This document shows positions 53,150 through 63,103 of a DNA stretch of 64,000 bases, piece after piece. A model generated the notes under the pieces. The model was given only the letters and a program-made list of their open reading frames with translations, made no database searches and was not told the DNA's origin. Made by a program: the position numbers and the translations under genes. The DNA is from Phycisphaeraceae bacterium (GTDB lineage Bacteria; Planctomycetota; Phycisphaerae; Phycisphaerales; SM1A02): contig JAHBWZ010000002.1 of the NCBI GenBank assembly GCA_019636755.1, positions 496,001 through 560,000 of the forward strand. Direction: 5' to 3'. How positions within the stretch are numbered: position 1 is the stretch's first letter; each line of letters begins with the position of its first letter.

Positions 53150-54310
53150 ATGCGCTCTCGACCATCCATCGCCGCCGTTCTCGTCTGCCTGGCCGCCGCG
53201 GCGGTGTCCGCGCCGGCGGCGGAGCGCTTCCTCGTCATCGACGTCACCGGCGCGTCACGCGTGGTGGACGGGCTGGTGATCGACTCGGAGCGGGTGTACG
53301 CGCGTGATGAGCAGGGGGTGTTGCGCAGCCGGCCGATCACGGACGTCCTGGCGATCATGCGGACAGATCCTGGCACCCGCCTGACGTATCCCGGGCTGCT
53401 CATCACGGTCGACGGTCAGCGTCTGCCCGGACACCTCACGATGCGCACCGCCACGCGCCCGGATGCCTTCGTGTGGATGCATCCGTGGATGGGCCAGGTC
53501 GAGGCGACCCTGGAGCAGACCCGCGAGATCATGCTCGACGGGAGCACGCGCATCGCGGACGACCGGGCGCGGGTGAGCGACGTCGTCATCCTGCGGAACG
53601 GGGATCGGATCGAGGGGCTCGTCACCGCGGTCGGTGATCCGTTCGAGATCGAGATCGACCACGGCACCACGGTGCGGACGATGCGCATCCCGCTGGAGCG
53701 CGTCGCCGCGGTCCGGCTGGTCACCCCCGACATCGCACCGAGCGGTGAGCGCCTCTGGTTCCGGGACGGCACCGTCGTCCAGGTCTCGGACCGCCGTGTC
53801 GGCGATGACGGGTATGTGCGCCTGCGCTCAGCGTGGCTGCGGGAGGATCGACCGATCCAGGTCAGTCTCGGTGAGATCGACGCGATCGAAATCGGGGCAG
53901 GCCTGATCACGCCGCTCGCCGGCCTGGCGCCGGTCGACGCGTCGTCGTCGTACCCGCGCTTCGAGATTCCACCGCCGCGCGTGGCGTCCGGCACGTCCGT
54001 GCTCGGCACGCACCCGGTGGAGATGCGCGGCCCGCTCGTGGTCCGGTACCGCCTGCCGGAGCGCTGCCAGCGCTTCGTCGCGACCGTCTCCATGCCGGAG
54101 CGGGCGCGGCAGTACGGCGACTGCGATCTCATCCTGCACAGCAACGGGACCGAGGTCTTCCGGCGGCGGTTCGGCGGTGACATGTGGACGGCACCGGTCG
54201 ATGTGGCGCTCAGCGGTCGCGACTTCCAGGTCGAGATCACCCTGGGCGAACATGGACCGGTGCAGGACGTGCTTCTCTTCGAGCGCGCGATCTTCATCCG
54301 GACGCCGTGA
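53150..54310 (+). CDS. Exported protein with NPCBM-like C-terminal domain
   Basis: The 386-residue protein starts at ATG 53150 with signal peptide SIAAVLVCLAAAAVSAPAAA-like sequence. The middle has repeated short beta units (VVDGLVIDSERVYARDEQGV; SDVVILRNGDRIEGLVTAVG). The C-terminal about 100 residues (TSVLGTHPVEMRGPLVVRYR; CDLILHSNGTEVFRRRFGGD) resemble an NPCBM carbohydrate-binding-like domain. It lies in the same direction as the MoxR operon, 43 bases after the previous gene. Confidence 0.75.
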   Translation: MRSRPSIAAVLVCLAAAAVSAPAAERFLVIDVTGASRVVDGLVIDSERVYARDEQGVLRSRPITDVLAIMRTDPGTRLTYPGLLITVDGQRLPGHLTMRTATRPDAFVWMHPWMGQVEATLEQTREIMLDGSTRIADDRARVSDVVILRNGDRIEGLVTAVGDPFEIEIDHGTTVRTMRIPLERVAAVRLVTPDIAPSGERLWFRDGTVVQVSDRRVGDDGYVRLRSAWLREDRPIQVSLGEIDAIEIGAGLITPLAGLAPVDASSSYPRFEIPPPRVASGTSVLGTHPVEMRGPLVVRYRLPERCQRFVATVSMPERARQYGDCDLILHSNGTEVFRRRFGGDMWTAPVDVALSGRDFQVEITLGEHGPVQDVLLFERAIFIRTP

Positions 54311-54312
54311 CG

Positions 54313-55002
54313 ATGGCGGGTGTGCCCGGCGGCGATCCCGATGTGGTGGCGGAGACGGACGACTGGGTCGTGCTGACGAAGCCCGCGGGATGGCACACCG
54401 TGGCGGGCACCGCAGCCACCGGGCCCTCGGTCGAGGCATGGCTGCGCGGCCCGGCGGGATTCGCGTGGGCACGCGATCTCGTCGAGGGCGGGCTGGTCCA
54501 CCGGCTGGACTTCGACACGTCCGGGTGTCTCGTCGTGGCGAAGCGCGCGGCGGTGCAGGACGACCTGCGGGCGGCGTTCCGGTCGACGGGCCGCATCCGC
54601 AAGTGGTACCTCGCGCTGGTGTCGACCGCGCACGGCGCGATCGACGGACAGGGTCGCTTCGAACTCAGTTTCACCTCGCGCCATCGCGGGTCGCGGAAGA
54701 TCACGGTGCGCCCGACGGGTGATCCGCGCACGCTCGGCCGCTGCACATGGATGGTGCGCCGGCGCGGCGCCTCGGTCGATCCCCCCGGTGACCTGCTGGA
54801 GATCGAACTGATCGGGCCGGGGCGACGCCACCAGGTCCGCGGCGGACTGGCGTTCCTGGGGTTCCCGCTGCTGGGCGATCTCCTGTACGGCGGACCCGCC
54901 CGGCCGGGCGGCGACGCGGGGGCCGCGCTGCATGCCCGCGCGGTGGAGATCGACGGCACCGTCGTCACCTGTCCGGCGCCGCCGTGGGCGCCGGACAGGT
55001 AA
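54313..55002 (+). CDS. RluA-family pseudouridine synthase
   Basis: The 229-residue protein has the RluA active-site motif GLVHRLDFDTSGCLVVAK (catalytic Asp in HRLDFDTSG, residues about 65-80), the start VVLTKPAGWHTVAG and the conserved end LIGPGRRHQVRGGLAFLGFP and LLGDLLYGG. It modifies uridines in RNA; the target is unknown. A GTG at 54307 overlapping the previous stop is an alternative start. Confidence 0.9.
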   Translation: MAGVPGGDPDVVAETDDWVVLTKPAGWHTVAGTAATGPSVEAWLRGPAGFAWARDLVEGGLVHRLDFDTSGCLVVAKRAAVQDDLRAAFRSTGRIRKWYLALVSTAHGAIDGQGRFELSFTSRHRGSRKITVRPTGDPRTLGRCTWMVRRRGASVDPPGDLLEIELIGPGRRHQVRGGLAFLGFPLLGDLLYGGPARPGGDAGAALHARAVEIDGTVVTCPAPPWAPDR

Positions 55003-55016
55003 CGGTCGGCGGCGTG

Positions 55017-55979
55017 TCATCGTCCTGCCGGACGGCGCGACGCGGGCGCGTCGCCCATCAGCGGCTCGCCCAGGTTCATGAACGGCAGCGGCATGGGGCT
55101 CTCCCCGTTGAGGAAGTACAGCTTCGCCGCCGGATCCTTCGAGATCGACTTGAGCGCCTCCAGCACCTGGATCTGGATGTACGCGGGATTGGACGCGATG
55201 GCGCTGTTGATCCGTTCGATCTCGTACGCCTGTGCGTCGGCGAGGAGCTTGCGCTGCTCCGCCTCCTGCTCCGCAGCCTCCCGCTTCGCGCGCGCGGCGA
55301 CCACGAGCTGCTCCTGCTCGGTGCGGTAGCGCTCCAGTTCCGCCTTCTGCCGCTCGGCCTGCTGCTCCGCCTGCTTCTTCTGCTCGATCTGCGAGACGAG
55401 GCTGGGCGGCAGCGTGATGTCGCGGATGAGGACGGCGTCGAGGATGATGCCCAGCGGGTCCAGGTACTCGCGGAGTTCGGTCGTGAGATCGGTCTGGAGG
55501 CGGAGCTGGGTCTCTTCCTGGAAGAAGTCCTCGGCCCGCCGGATGCGCTTGCCCTGTTCCCGGAGGACGCTGCGCAGCTTCGGGACCAGGTGGACCTCGA
55601 TGGCGCGGTCGGCGCTGCCGGTCTCGGAAAGGAGCCGGTGCGCCATCTCACCGTTGATCTTGAACTGCGCGGAGACGTCGATCTTCGTCTGGAGCTGGTC
55701 CTGGCTGGGAACGTCCGCGGCCTCCTTGTGGGTGCGGTTGCGGATGTCGTAGGTGTGGAAGACGTAGAGCGGATTGACCGGGACGTGCAGCCCGGGCCCG
55801 AATGTCTTCGCGATCGGGCGACCGAAGAGCGTCGCCACCTTGACGTGTCCGGGCTCCACGCTCTCGAACAGTCGGGTGGCGACGGGGATCGCGATCAGCA
55901 CGATGATCACGGCGACGATGACGCGGCCGGCCCCGGCGGGCAGGCCCTGCGGCTGCGGTCGGACAGCGCTTCGACTCAT
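55017..55979 (-). CDS. SPFH/prohibitin-family membrane protein
   Basis: The 320-residue protein has an N-terminal TM (VIVAVIIVLIAIPVATRLF) and then the SPFH domain (VEPGHVKVATLFGRPIAKTF; GPGLHVPVNPLYVFHTYDI). A charged coiled-coil tail follows (QIEQKKQAEQQAERQKAELE). Prohibitin/HflK-like proteins form ring assemblies in membranes. GGAGACTGATCC precedes ATG 55979. It converges with the RluA gene, 14 bases apart. Confidence 0.9.
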   Translation of the reverse strand: MSRSAVRPQPQGLPAGAGRVIVAVIIVLIAIPVATRLFESVEPGHVKVATLFGRPIAKTFGPGLHVPVNPLYVFHTYDIRNRTHKEAADVPSQDQLQTKIDVSAQFKINGEMAHRLLSETGSADRAIEVHLVPKLRSVLREQGKRIRRAEDFFQEETQLRLQTDLTTELREYLDPLGIILDAVLIRDITLPPSLVSQIEQKKQAEQQAERQKAELERYRTEQEQLVVAARAKREAAEQEAEQRKLLADAQAYEIERINSAIASNPAYIQIQVLEALKSISKDPAAKLYFLNGESPMPLPFMNLGEPLMGDAPASRRPAGR

Positions 55980-56106
55980 GGATCAGTCTCCGTACGGACG
56001 TTGCGTGAGGGACCGGCGCCCGGTCACGGTGCGATGGTACGGAAAGCGGCGGTGTGTCTGTTGTCCCGTCCGGGCCGGGGTGCGGACAGATGACGTCTGC
56101 GCGGCG

Positions 56107-57264
56107 TCATCCGACGCTGTCGGCGCGCGCCGCGGGCTCGTTCGAGAGCCGCACCAGGTGCTCGAGCGTCCGGGCCGCCGCGCCGCGGTCGATCAGGTCG
56201 GCCGCGCGGACGAGCCCCTCGGACCACGATCCGGCCAGACCCGCCACCTGGAGTGTGGCCGCGGCGTTCAGCAGCACCATCCATCTCGGCGGGCCCTTCT
56301 CCGCGCCGGAGAGGACCGCCCGCACGATGGCGGCGGCGTGATCCAGGTCCCGGCCGACGAGCGCCTCCCGCGGGGCGGGCTCGATGCCGTAGTCCTGCGG
56401 ATCCAGCAGTTCCTCGAAGACCAGCCCGTCGCGGATCACGGCGATCCGCGTCGGCGCGCTGATCGAGAACTCGTCCAGGCCGTCCTCGCTGTGCATCACC
56501 ATCGCGCGGATCGCGCCCAGGTTCGCAAGTGCCTCGGCGATCGGCCGCACGAAGCGACGCTCGTACACACCCATGACCTGGCGACGGGCGCCGGCGGGAT
56601 TCGTCAGCGGCCCGAGCAGGTTGAAGATCGTCGGAACCCCCAGCGCCAGGCGGACGGGCATCACGTGGCGTGTCGCGGGGTGATGGTGGATGGCAAAGCA
56701 GAAGCAGACGCCGGCCTCTTCCAGGCAGCGGCGCTGCACCGCCCGGCCGGCGTCCACGTTCACGCCGAGGCGGGCGAGGACTTCGGCCGAGCCCCGGCCC
56801 GTGCGCGAGCGGTTGCCGTGCTTGGCGACGCGCGCTCCGCCCGACGCGGCGACGATCGCCGCCGCGGTCGAGACGTTGAAGGTCTTGGGAGCCCCGCCGG
56901 TGCCCGCGGTGTCCACGAGGTCCGACTCCGCGACCTGCGTCGAGAGACGGTCGACGTTCGCGCGCATGACCCGGGCCGCGCCCTGGATCTCGTCGGCGGA
57001 GGGCGTCCGCGCCGCGAGCAGCGCAAGGAATGCGCCGATCTCGCCGTGGTGCACGTCGCCGGTCATCATCGCGGTGAAGGCGCGCTCCGTGTCCTGGGCC
57101 GACAGGTGCCGGCCGGTCAGCAGGATGCGCAGGAACGGCGTCAGATCCGGATCGACCGTCGCCTTCGGGAACTCCGGTGGCAGCGGGGATCCCTCGTGAC
57201 CCGGACCGCCGTTCGTGGCGGAACCGACAGTCGCGACGCGGGGCTCTGGTTCGGCGTGGGTCAT
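56107..57264 (-). CDS. trpD: Anthranilate phosphoribosyltransferase TrpD
   Basis: The 385-residue enzyme of tryptophan synthesis transfers phosphoribose from PRPP to anthranilate. Motifs include LVDTAGTGGAPKTFNVSTAA (PRPP loop), ARVAKHGNRSRTGRGSAEVL, and FNLLGPLTNPAGARRQVMGV. An N-terminal extension of about 40 residues, rich in Pro/Gly, precedes the usual first helix (LRILLTGRHLSAQDTERAFT), so the true start may be further in. It is divergent from lgt and has no other trp gene beside it. Confidence 0.92.
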   Translation of the reverse strand: MTHAEPEPRVATVGSATNGGPGHEGSPLPPEFPKATVDPDLTPFLRILLTGRHLSAQDTERAFTAMMTGDVHHGEIGAFLALLAARTPSADEIQGAARVMRANVDRLSTQVAESDLVDTAGTGGAPKTFNVSTAAAIVAASGGARVAKHGNRSRTGRGSAEVLARLGVNVDAGRAVQRRCLEEAGVCFCFAIHHHPATRHVMPVRLALGVPTIFNLLGPLTNPAGARRQVMGVYERRFVRPIAEALANLGAIRAMVMHSEDGLDEFSISAPTRIAVIRDGLVFEELLDPQDYGIEPAPREALVGRDLDHAAAIVRAVLSGAEKGPPRWMVLLNAAATLQVAGLAGSWSEGLVRAADLIDRGAAARTLEHLVRLSNEPAARADSVG

Positions 57265-57452
57265 CGAGGTGGGTCCGCGGTCCGGTGCACGGGCGCCGTG
57301 TGCGGTGGGGGCCTCGTGGGTCGCGCCCCGGGCGTCCAGTGCGAATCCGTCTCATCGGCCGAAACACCGCGCGGCTTCGACGAGGTCCGATCATTCGCGG
57401 TCGGGGCGGCGGCAGGCGCAGAGACAGCGCGTCCGTATCATGCCCGCCGCCC

Positions 57453-58484
57453 ATGCTGCTGCTGCTCGCGGAGTCCTACCTGCATCGGCTCGACCCGGTC
57501 GTCCTCCCGATCGCGGGCGACTTCAAGATCCGCTGGTACGGCCTGGCCTACCTGTTCGGGTTCGTGCTGGCGTGGCTCTTCTACCGCTGGATGGCGCGCC
57601 CGCGCCCGCCGGGCGAACCGCGCGGTCCGCTGCCGCCGGAGGCGGTCTCCGATTACCTCTTCTTCATCATCGTCGGCGTACTCGTGGGCGGCCGACTGGG
57701 GTACATCGTCTTCTACCGGCAGGAGATGCTCATCGGGTTCACGTCGGCGTTTCCATGGTGGGATGTCCTGGCGCTGCAGAAGGGCGGCATGGCGAGCCAT
57801 GGCGGGATCATCGGCTTCATCGTCGCCACGCTCCTGTACGCGAAGCGGCGCGGATACGCCGCGCTGCGCCTGCTCGATCTGGGCGCGTACGTCGCCGGGT
57901 TCGCGCTCGGCGTGGGCCGGATCGCGAACTTCGTCAACGCGGAACTGGGCGGCCGCGTGTGGCGCGGTACGGGTGAACCGCCGTCATGGACGATCAAGTA
58001 CCCGCAGGAGATCCTGGAGCCGGGCTTTCCGCGGCGCGACGCGGTGGCCGACGCGCTCCACCCCGTCATCGGCGGCGGTGAGACGTTCTTCCCGCGCGTC
58101 GTGGAACTCGCCCGCTCGGGCGATCGCGCCGTCATCGAGGCGCTGACGCCGCTGCTCACGCCCTACTGGCCCAGCCAGATCATCCAGGCGATCACCGACG
58201 GCGTGATCCTGATGCTGCTTCTCACCGTGATCTGGATCCGGCCGCGCCGCCCGGGCGTCATCGGCGCATGGTTCCTGATCGGCTATGGCGTGCTCCGCAT
58301 CCTGAGCGAAACCGTCCGTGAACCGGATACCGGCGTCGCGCTCATCCTGGGACTGACGCGCGGGCAACTGCTGAGCGTCGTGATGGTCCTCGCGGGCATC
58401 GTGGCGCTGGCGGTCGTGGCACGCCGGCCCGTCCCGCCCGTGGCGGGGTGGTGCCGCGCGGAATCGACAGAGCGGGCGGCGTAG
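57453..58484 (+). CDS. lgt: Prolipoprotein diacylglyceryl transferase Lgt
   Basis: The 343-residue membrane enzyme adds diacylglycerol to lipobox cysteines of prolipoproteins. Motifs include KIRWYGLAYLFGFVLAWLF, GGRLGYIVFYRQEMLIG, catalytic-region KGGMASHGGIIGF (about 108-120) and signature GVGRIANFVNAELGGRVW (about 153-170). The end LTRGQLLSVVMVLAG is also typical. An insertion around residues 170-235 makes it longer than most. ATG 57453 follows TATCAT by 11 bases, the same spacing as in the RHS genes. Confidence 0.95.
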   Translation: MLLLLAESYLHRLDPVVLPIAGDFKIRWYGLAYLFGFVLAWLFYRWMARPRPPGEPRGPLPPEAVSDYLFFIIVGVLVGGRLGYIVFYRQEMLIGFTSAFPWWDVLALQKGGMASHGGIIGFIVATLLYAKRRGYAALRLLDLGAYVAGFALGVGRIANFVNAELGGRVWRGTGEPPSWTIKYPQEILEPGFPRRDAVADALHPVIGGGETFFPRVVELARSGDRAVIEALTPLLTPYWPSQIIQAITDGVILMLLLTVIWIRPRRPGVIGAWFLIGYGVLRILSETVREPDTGVALILGLTRGQLLSVVMVLAGIVALAVVARRPVPPVAGWCRAESTERAA

Positions 58485-58964
58485 CGGGCACAGCGCGGGA
58501 TGGCGCGCGTGGAAAGATCGGGTTGCGCGGACGACGGGTCGACACCCGACACGTCGCGGTGGATCCGAGTCGGTTCAGCACGAAGAGCGCGAAGGAGAAG
58601 CCAGGCATGCTGCTGATCGTGCGCCGTGATGGTGGCCGCAGTGTCTGTCCATGATCCCGGTTCGCGTTGCGCCTCCTTGATCCTGCTGGTTGTCCGTGCG
58701 GGTGCGCGCGCGCATGGGGGGCTGAGGCCCTCCCTGCAACCCCCTTGCGCGCAGGAGGGTGGTGGTGGTCAGCCGGCGCGCGAGTGGTGGTGCCTGCGCG
58801 CATGGGGTCTGTGGTCGCGCGCTGAGGACGTCTGGCGACGACGGCGCGTCCGTGGCGGAGCGTCCACGACCGATGCGTTGCGAGCCGAGGCGCGCCAGGG
58901 ATCGTCCATCCGCGAGGGGGGTCGCAGGGGGCGCTTCAGCCCCTCCTGCGCTTGCGCGTCCAGA
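58485..58964. other. Gene-free region with two degenerate family B repeats
   Basis: No supported gene. Family B-like copies lie at 58708-58750 (minus) and 58913-58958 (plus), both with the G-rich arm and GC hairpin but more diverged than the others. TCGGTTCAGCACGAAGAGCG near 58570 recalls the CTTCGCG-type dispersed repeat at 63737-63895. Confidence 0.55.
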
Positions 58965-59274
58965 AGGCGAGGGCGTGCACGCCGATGTCGGCCGCCGTCT
59001 TCTTCGCGGTCGAGCGACTGCTGCCCACGCGCGCGACTGGCCGAAGACCTGGACGCGCGGAGCCGCAGCGTCCTGGAGCGCAGCGACACCCGCGGATGCG
59101 TGACGAAGGACGGTGCAGGCTGAAGGCGTGCCAGTGATGCGTGTCGTCGATCGTGGTGTCGATCATCGGATATCGATGACGCGGACCTGCCAGGACGACT
59201 CCCTACAGGGATGGTGGTTCGTGCGCGACGGTCGATCCGTGAGGCTCCTTGCTCACCGTCTGTGCACCGCCGTG
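58965..59274 (+). repeat. Long repeat upstream of the right HAF gene
   Basis: It is an inverted copy of 5618-5905 with roughly nine of ten bases matching by eye. Its last 40 bases (59235-59274) recur exactly at 63961-64000, the window end. Confidence 0.85.
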
Positions 59275-59300
59275 TTCATGGACATGACCACTGCTTGTGC

Positions 59301-59328
59301 TTGACAGGGTCGGGTCACGTGGTACAGT
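59301..59328 (+). promoter_or_regulatory. Sigma-70-like promoter of the right HAF gene
   Basis: TTGACA (59301-59306) and TACAGT (59323-59328) with a 16-base spacer, matching hexamers and spacing of the promoter at 5532-5559. Confidence 0.78.
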
Positions 59329-59555
59329 GCACACCGTCCGATCACCCCCACATCAATTCAGGGCGCGGTGGTCGGAGAGTCAGGGGTCCGGTGGACGGCT
59401 CCGGTCGAACCACTCCGGACGACATTCGAGGAAGGGATGCGGGCCGGGCCCGCGTCCGGGATCGGGTAAGGGCCCAGTTGTGAGATGACTCGAGGGCCCT
59501 GTCGTATTGGGCCCGGGGTACGCCGAATCGGCCCACGGGGCCGGGGAGCGTGGCA
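59329..59555 (+). promoter_or_regulatory. Conserved 5-prime leader of the right HAF gene
   Basis: About 227 bases that align with 5269-5531 except for the five-unit expansion there. It ends in CGGGGCCGGGGAGCGTGGCA before ATG, giving a GGGGAG ribosome site. Confidence 0.62.
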
Positions 59556-61178
59556 ATGGGACGGACTGCGCGGGGTGACACGGGCCGGATCGCGGGCGGC
59601 GTGCAGCGTCGGCGCGCGCCTGGTGGGGTGGAGGTGCAGGTGGTGTCGGGGGCGCCGGCTGCGGCTTGGGGGGCGGCAGATGCAAGGGACGTGTCGAGTG
59701 CGCGCCGGGCGGACCGCGCGCAGAGCAGCGCCGACGGGGTCGGCCGACCGCGGCGCAGTCCTGGGCGTGGGCGCGCCGCGCTGCTTCGGGCAGCGCTCTT
59801 TGCAGGCGCGGTTGCGCTCTTCCTCTCAGGTGTCATCGGTCCGGCGCTGCCCGCCGTGGCCGGTGATGGGGCGAAGGACTCCGGGGACTCCGGGGGCGCC
59901 GGGGGGTCCGGGGGCGCCGGCGCGGGTGGACTGGTCGGGCCGTGCTCCATGGTGCTCGAACCGGTGGAACTGCCGTATCCGCCGTGCTTTCGCGTGGACA
60001 GGACGATCACGGTGACGTGTCCCGGAGGAAGTCCCCCCTTCTACTCGGCGCTGGATATCAACGATCTCGGGGACATCTGCGGCTACCGCTTGTGTGGCGC
60101 CGGTGTACGCAAGGCGGTGGTCTGGCCGCGTGAAGGCGGGATGATCCAGCCGCCGTTCCCGGCGGGTGCGGGTACGAGTGAGACAAGGGCGATCAACAAT
60201 GGTCGGTGGGCGACGGGCAACGTCTACCTCCCCGATGGTGCAGGTGGCGGGGCACGCCACATGTGGCTGTGGAACATCGTGACGAACGAACTGCTGCTGG
60301 TGCCGCCGCCGGTGATTGCGGGTGAGCAAGGGACGTTCGTACAGCCGGAGGACCTGAACGACGCGATGGACGTGGTGGGGACGCTCTCCGGCCCGACCTC
60401 GAACGACCACGCCAACTACGGCCCCTATGCGTTCCGCTGGCGCGGCGGGGAGTTCGAGATCTTCCCGTTCGTGGATCCGCTGGGGGTGGAGCGGAGCGAG
60501 GGGTACAGGACCAACGCTCAGGGGGACATTCTTGGGACGGCTGGCTTCCGCATCGGGGCGCTCCCCAACGAACTGGCGCTGATTTTCTCTGATGCGCAGG
60601 TCACACTCGCTCCGCCGGGCAACTGGACCGCCATGGTGCCCGAAGCGTTCAATGACAGCGGCGTGTTCGCGGCGTATACAAGCGTGTCTGGAAACGGCGG
60701 CGCATGGATCGGTCTGCTCGGGACCAGGGACGGCTACCTGTGCGAACTTCCGGGGATCGAGCAGCCGCAGGGGACACGCCGGATCCATCCCTATGCAATC
60801 AACAACGCCGGCGATGTGGTCGGATACCAGCAGTACAACACGGGCGGCGGACAGTTCGCCATGCTCTGGCGCAACGGCGTGGCTCATCGCCTGGTACGCA
60901 TGGTGATCGCTGCGCCGTGGCCGGCCACCTACAACGGGGGCACTCCCACGGCGATCAGCGAGAACGGGCAGATCGTGATCCCCTCGGGCTCGCCGATCTA
61001 CCACCTGGTCCCGGCGCCGCCTCCGCCGGGTGATCTGAACCATGACTGCCGTGTCGGCTTCCAGGATCTTCTCCTCATGCTGAGCCGATGGGGTACGGCG
61101 GGCGAAGGCGATCTCAATGGTGACGGCGTGATCGACACGGCGGACCTGTGGATGCTGTTCGATCACTGGAATCCGTGA
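59556..61178 (+). CDS. Secreted HAF-repeat protein with two dockerin-like EF-hand loops
   Basis: The 540-residue protein starts at ATG 59556 (GTG 59550 also possible) and is the paralogue of the 3922-5268 gene. An N-terminal extension precedes the hydrophobic signal segment (ALFAGAVALFLSGVIGPALP). After a Gly/Ser-rich stretch come HAF-type repeats: LDINDLGDICGYRL, RAINNGRWATGNVY, DLNDAMDVVGTLSG and YAINNAGDVVGYQQYN. The tail has GDLNHDCRVGFQDLLLMLS and GDLNGDGVIDTADLWMLF. The signal segment lies unusually deep (about residue 80). The function is unknown. Confidence 0.82.
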   Translation: MGRTARGDTGRIAGGVQRRRAPGGVEVQVVSGAPAAAWGAADARDVSSARRADRAQSSADGVGRPRRSPGRGRAALLRAALFAGAVALFLSGVIGPALPAVAGDGAKDSGDSGGAGGSGGAGAGGLVGPCSMVLEPVELPYPPCFRVDRTITVTCPGGSPPFYSALDINDLGDICGYRLCGAGVRKAVVWPREGGMIQPPFPAGAGTSETRAINNGRWATGNVYLPDGAGGGARHMWLWNIVTNELLLVPPPVIAGEQGTFVQPEDLNDAMDVVGTLSGPTSNDHANYGPYAFRWRGGEFEIFPFVDPLGVERSEGYRTNAQGDILGTAGFRIGALPNELALIFSDAQVTLAPPGNWTAMVPEAFNDSGVFAAYTSVSGNGGAWIGLLGTRDGYLCELPGIEQPQGTRRIHPYAINNAGDVVGYQQYNTGGGQFAMLWRNGVAHRLVRMVIAAPWPATYNGGTPTAISENGQIVIPSGSPIYHLVPAPPPPGDLNHDCRVGFQDLLLMLSRWGTAGEGDLNGDGVIDTADLWMLFDHWNP

Positions 61179-61274
61179 TTCGTGACATGATCCGCGCGTG
61201 AGTCGCCCATGCGGGCGGCAGCGCGGTGATCTTCACTCCATCTGTCCGCGCACGAAGCGCGGAGGAGGTATCCC

Positions 61275-63053
61275 ATGGTGTGCATGCAACGCATGCGCGG
61301 GCGCGGTCTCTGCGCCCTGGCGGCCGCGTGGATCGCGGTGACGGTCCCGGTCCGTGGTGACATCCTGCTGGTCCATCACGACCCGCCGGCGACGGGGTTC
61401 TGGTCGACGGCGGTGACGCTTGACACGGCGCTGGCAGCAGCCCAGCCCGGCGACCAGATCTGGATCGCCGGTGGGACGTACGTGCCGCAGTACACGGCGC
61501 CCACCGGGAACCCGCCGCCGACATCGCCGGCGCGGCAGAGGACGTACTTCGTCAAGGTGGACGGCACACTGGAGATCGCCGGCAACTTCGCGGGGACGGA
61601 GACCCAGATCGGCCAGCGCGACCACATCAACCCCGCGCACGAGACGATCCTGAGCGGGCTGATCGGGTCCAATCCGAACGACTGGAACGATCGCGTGTTC
61701 CACGTGATCACGGCGGTTCCGGATCCCTTCACCGAGATTCAGCTCCGCCTCGACGCGCTGACGGTGCAGCACGGCTGGGCCACGGGTGAGACCGGTGGGG
61801 AGGTCGAGGATCCGATCGGACAGGAGGAGTCCAGGGGCCTGGGCGGAGGCCTCTATGGGCGCGTCGGAGAACTCGTTCTGACACTGTGCACGTTCCGTGA
61901 GAACCGGGCCGGGATTGCAAGCTGTGCCGCGGAGTACCAGGGAGGGACCGTCGCTGGATCGGGCGGTGCCGTGGCGCTGCTCGGTAGCAAGGCGGGACTC
62001 GAGGGCCCGGAGGAGATCGAGCCGGAGTCCTATGACATCGAGATCGTCGCGTGCACGTTCGATGAGAACCGTGCGGAAGCCGGCTCCGATGCCCTCCTGA
62101 ATCCCGGCACCCATGGTGGCGCGCTGCATGTCGATGCCCTCGGATTCGCGATGCGGATGACCAACAGCGTCTTCCGCGCCAACTCGGTGTACGGGCTCTC
62201 GTGTCAGGCGACGGTGACCGCGTCCGGTGGCGCGATTTCGTTCGGCGTGGGCGGCGGCTGGCTGACGATCGTGAACTCGACGTTCGTGGACAACGTGGCG
62301 GAGACCTCCGGTGCGGTCCCGGGTACCGCGATCGGAGCCGCCATCGTGCGCTGTCCGGCGACGCGGATCCGCAACACGATTCTGTGGGGGAACACGGCGA
62401 ATGAGGTGCTGAGTCACGTGAGTCGTCCGCCACAGTCCGCCGCCTGCTGGGACGACGGCACAGTCACGTACGCGCACTGCAACGTGGAGCTGACGTCCGG
62501 AACCCAGTCCGGCACCGGCAACATCAACGCCGACCCGCTGTTCGTGGACCGGGAGGCGGGCGATCTCCGGCTGACGGAGGAGTCACCGTGCATCGACGCG
62601 GGCTGGCACGAGCACCTGGTCAAGGACCACTATGACATCAACCGCGACGGCAACCTCCTGGAGGATGCGCCGGATCGCGACCTGGCGAATCGCACATTCG
62701 GCTGTCCGCCCGACATGGGTGCATTCGAGTTCATCCCGGAGGAGATGCCCTTCGGCGATCTGGACGGCAACGGCCGCGTGGACTTCCAGGATCTTCTGCT
62801 GGTCCTGTCCTGCTGGTCGAACCCGGAAGATCCGCCGCTGGATCCGTCGGATCCGTGCGCACCGTCGGACCTGAGTGAGAACGGGTCTGTCGACTTCTGG
62901 GATGTGCTGCTGATCCTGGCGTGGTGGACCAGTTGCGATGGCGAACAGGTCACGCAGGGTTCGGTCTCTGAGTGCATCGACAAGTTCGGATTCACGAACC
63001 CGGCCGCGCTCGCGGCGTGCATCGAAGCGATGATCATCAACGGCACGCCATAG
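61275..63053 (+). CDS. Secreted beta-helix (choice-of-anchor Q-like) protein with dockerin-like tail
   Basis: The 592-residue protein has an excellent ribosome site (GGAGGAGG) before ATG 61275 and a signal peptide (GLCALAAAWIAVTVPVRG). The beta-helix body has ALAAAQPGDQIWIAGGTYVP, EIAGNFAGTETQIGQRDHIN and the typical MTNSVFRANSVYG and AIVRCPATRIRNTILWGNTA. The EF-hand tail GDLDGNGRVDFQDLLLVLS and SDLSENGSVDFWDVLLILA is followed by the family-specific end SVSECIDKFGFTNPAALAAC then IEAMIINGTP. It is the intact paralogue of the frameshifted gene at 2229-3817 and follows the HAF gene by 96 bases. Confidence 0.85.
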   Translation: MVCMQRMRGRGLCALAAAWIAVTVPVRGDILLVHHDPPATGFWSTAVTLDTALAAAQPGDQIWIAGGTYVPQYTAPTGNPPPTSPARQRTYFVKVDGTLEIAGNFAGTETQIGQRDHINPAHETILSGLIGSNPNDWNDRVFHVITAVPDPFTEIQLRLDALTVQHGWATGETGGEVEDPIGQEESRGLGGGLYGRVGELVLTLCTFRENRAGIASCAAEYQGGTVAGSGGAVALLGSKAGLEGPEEIEPESYDIEIVACTFDENRAEAGSDALLNPGTHGGALHVDALGFAMRMTNSVFRANSVYGLSCQATVTASGGAISFGVGGGWLTIVNSTFVDNVAETSGAVPGTAIGAAIVRCPATRIRNTILWGNTANEVLSHVSRPPQSAACWDDGTVTYAHCNVELTSGTQSGTGNINADPLFVDREAGDLRLTEESPCIDAGWHEHLVKDHYDINRDGNLLEDAPDRDLANRTFGCPPDMGAFEFIPEEMPFGDLDGNGRVDFQDLLLVLSCWSNPEDPPLDPSDPCAPSDLSENGSVDFWDVLLILAWWTSCDGEQVTQGSVSECIDKFGFTNPAALAACIEAMIINGTP

Positions 63054-63103
63054 CCCGCGCTGCGGCGACCGCCCACGGATGTCATCGCCCCATGGCCCGG
63101 GGC

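Noticed and set aside
58485-59555. Small genes in the intergenic region (several short frames)
   Set aside because: Frames at 58626-59304 follow the repeat family in different phases and none is kept in the inverted copy at 5.3-5.9 kb.
61179-61274. Separate promoter for the right beta-helix gene
   Set aside because: I looked for TTGACA/TATAAT-like pairs in the 96-base gap and found no convincing one; read-through from the HAF promoter is as likely.
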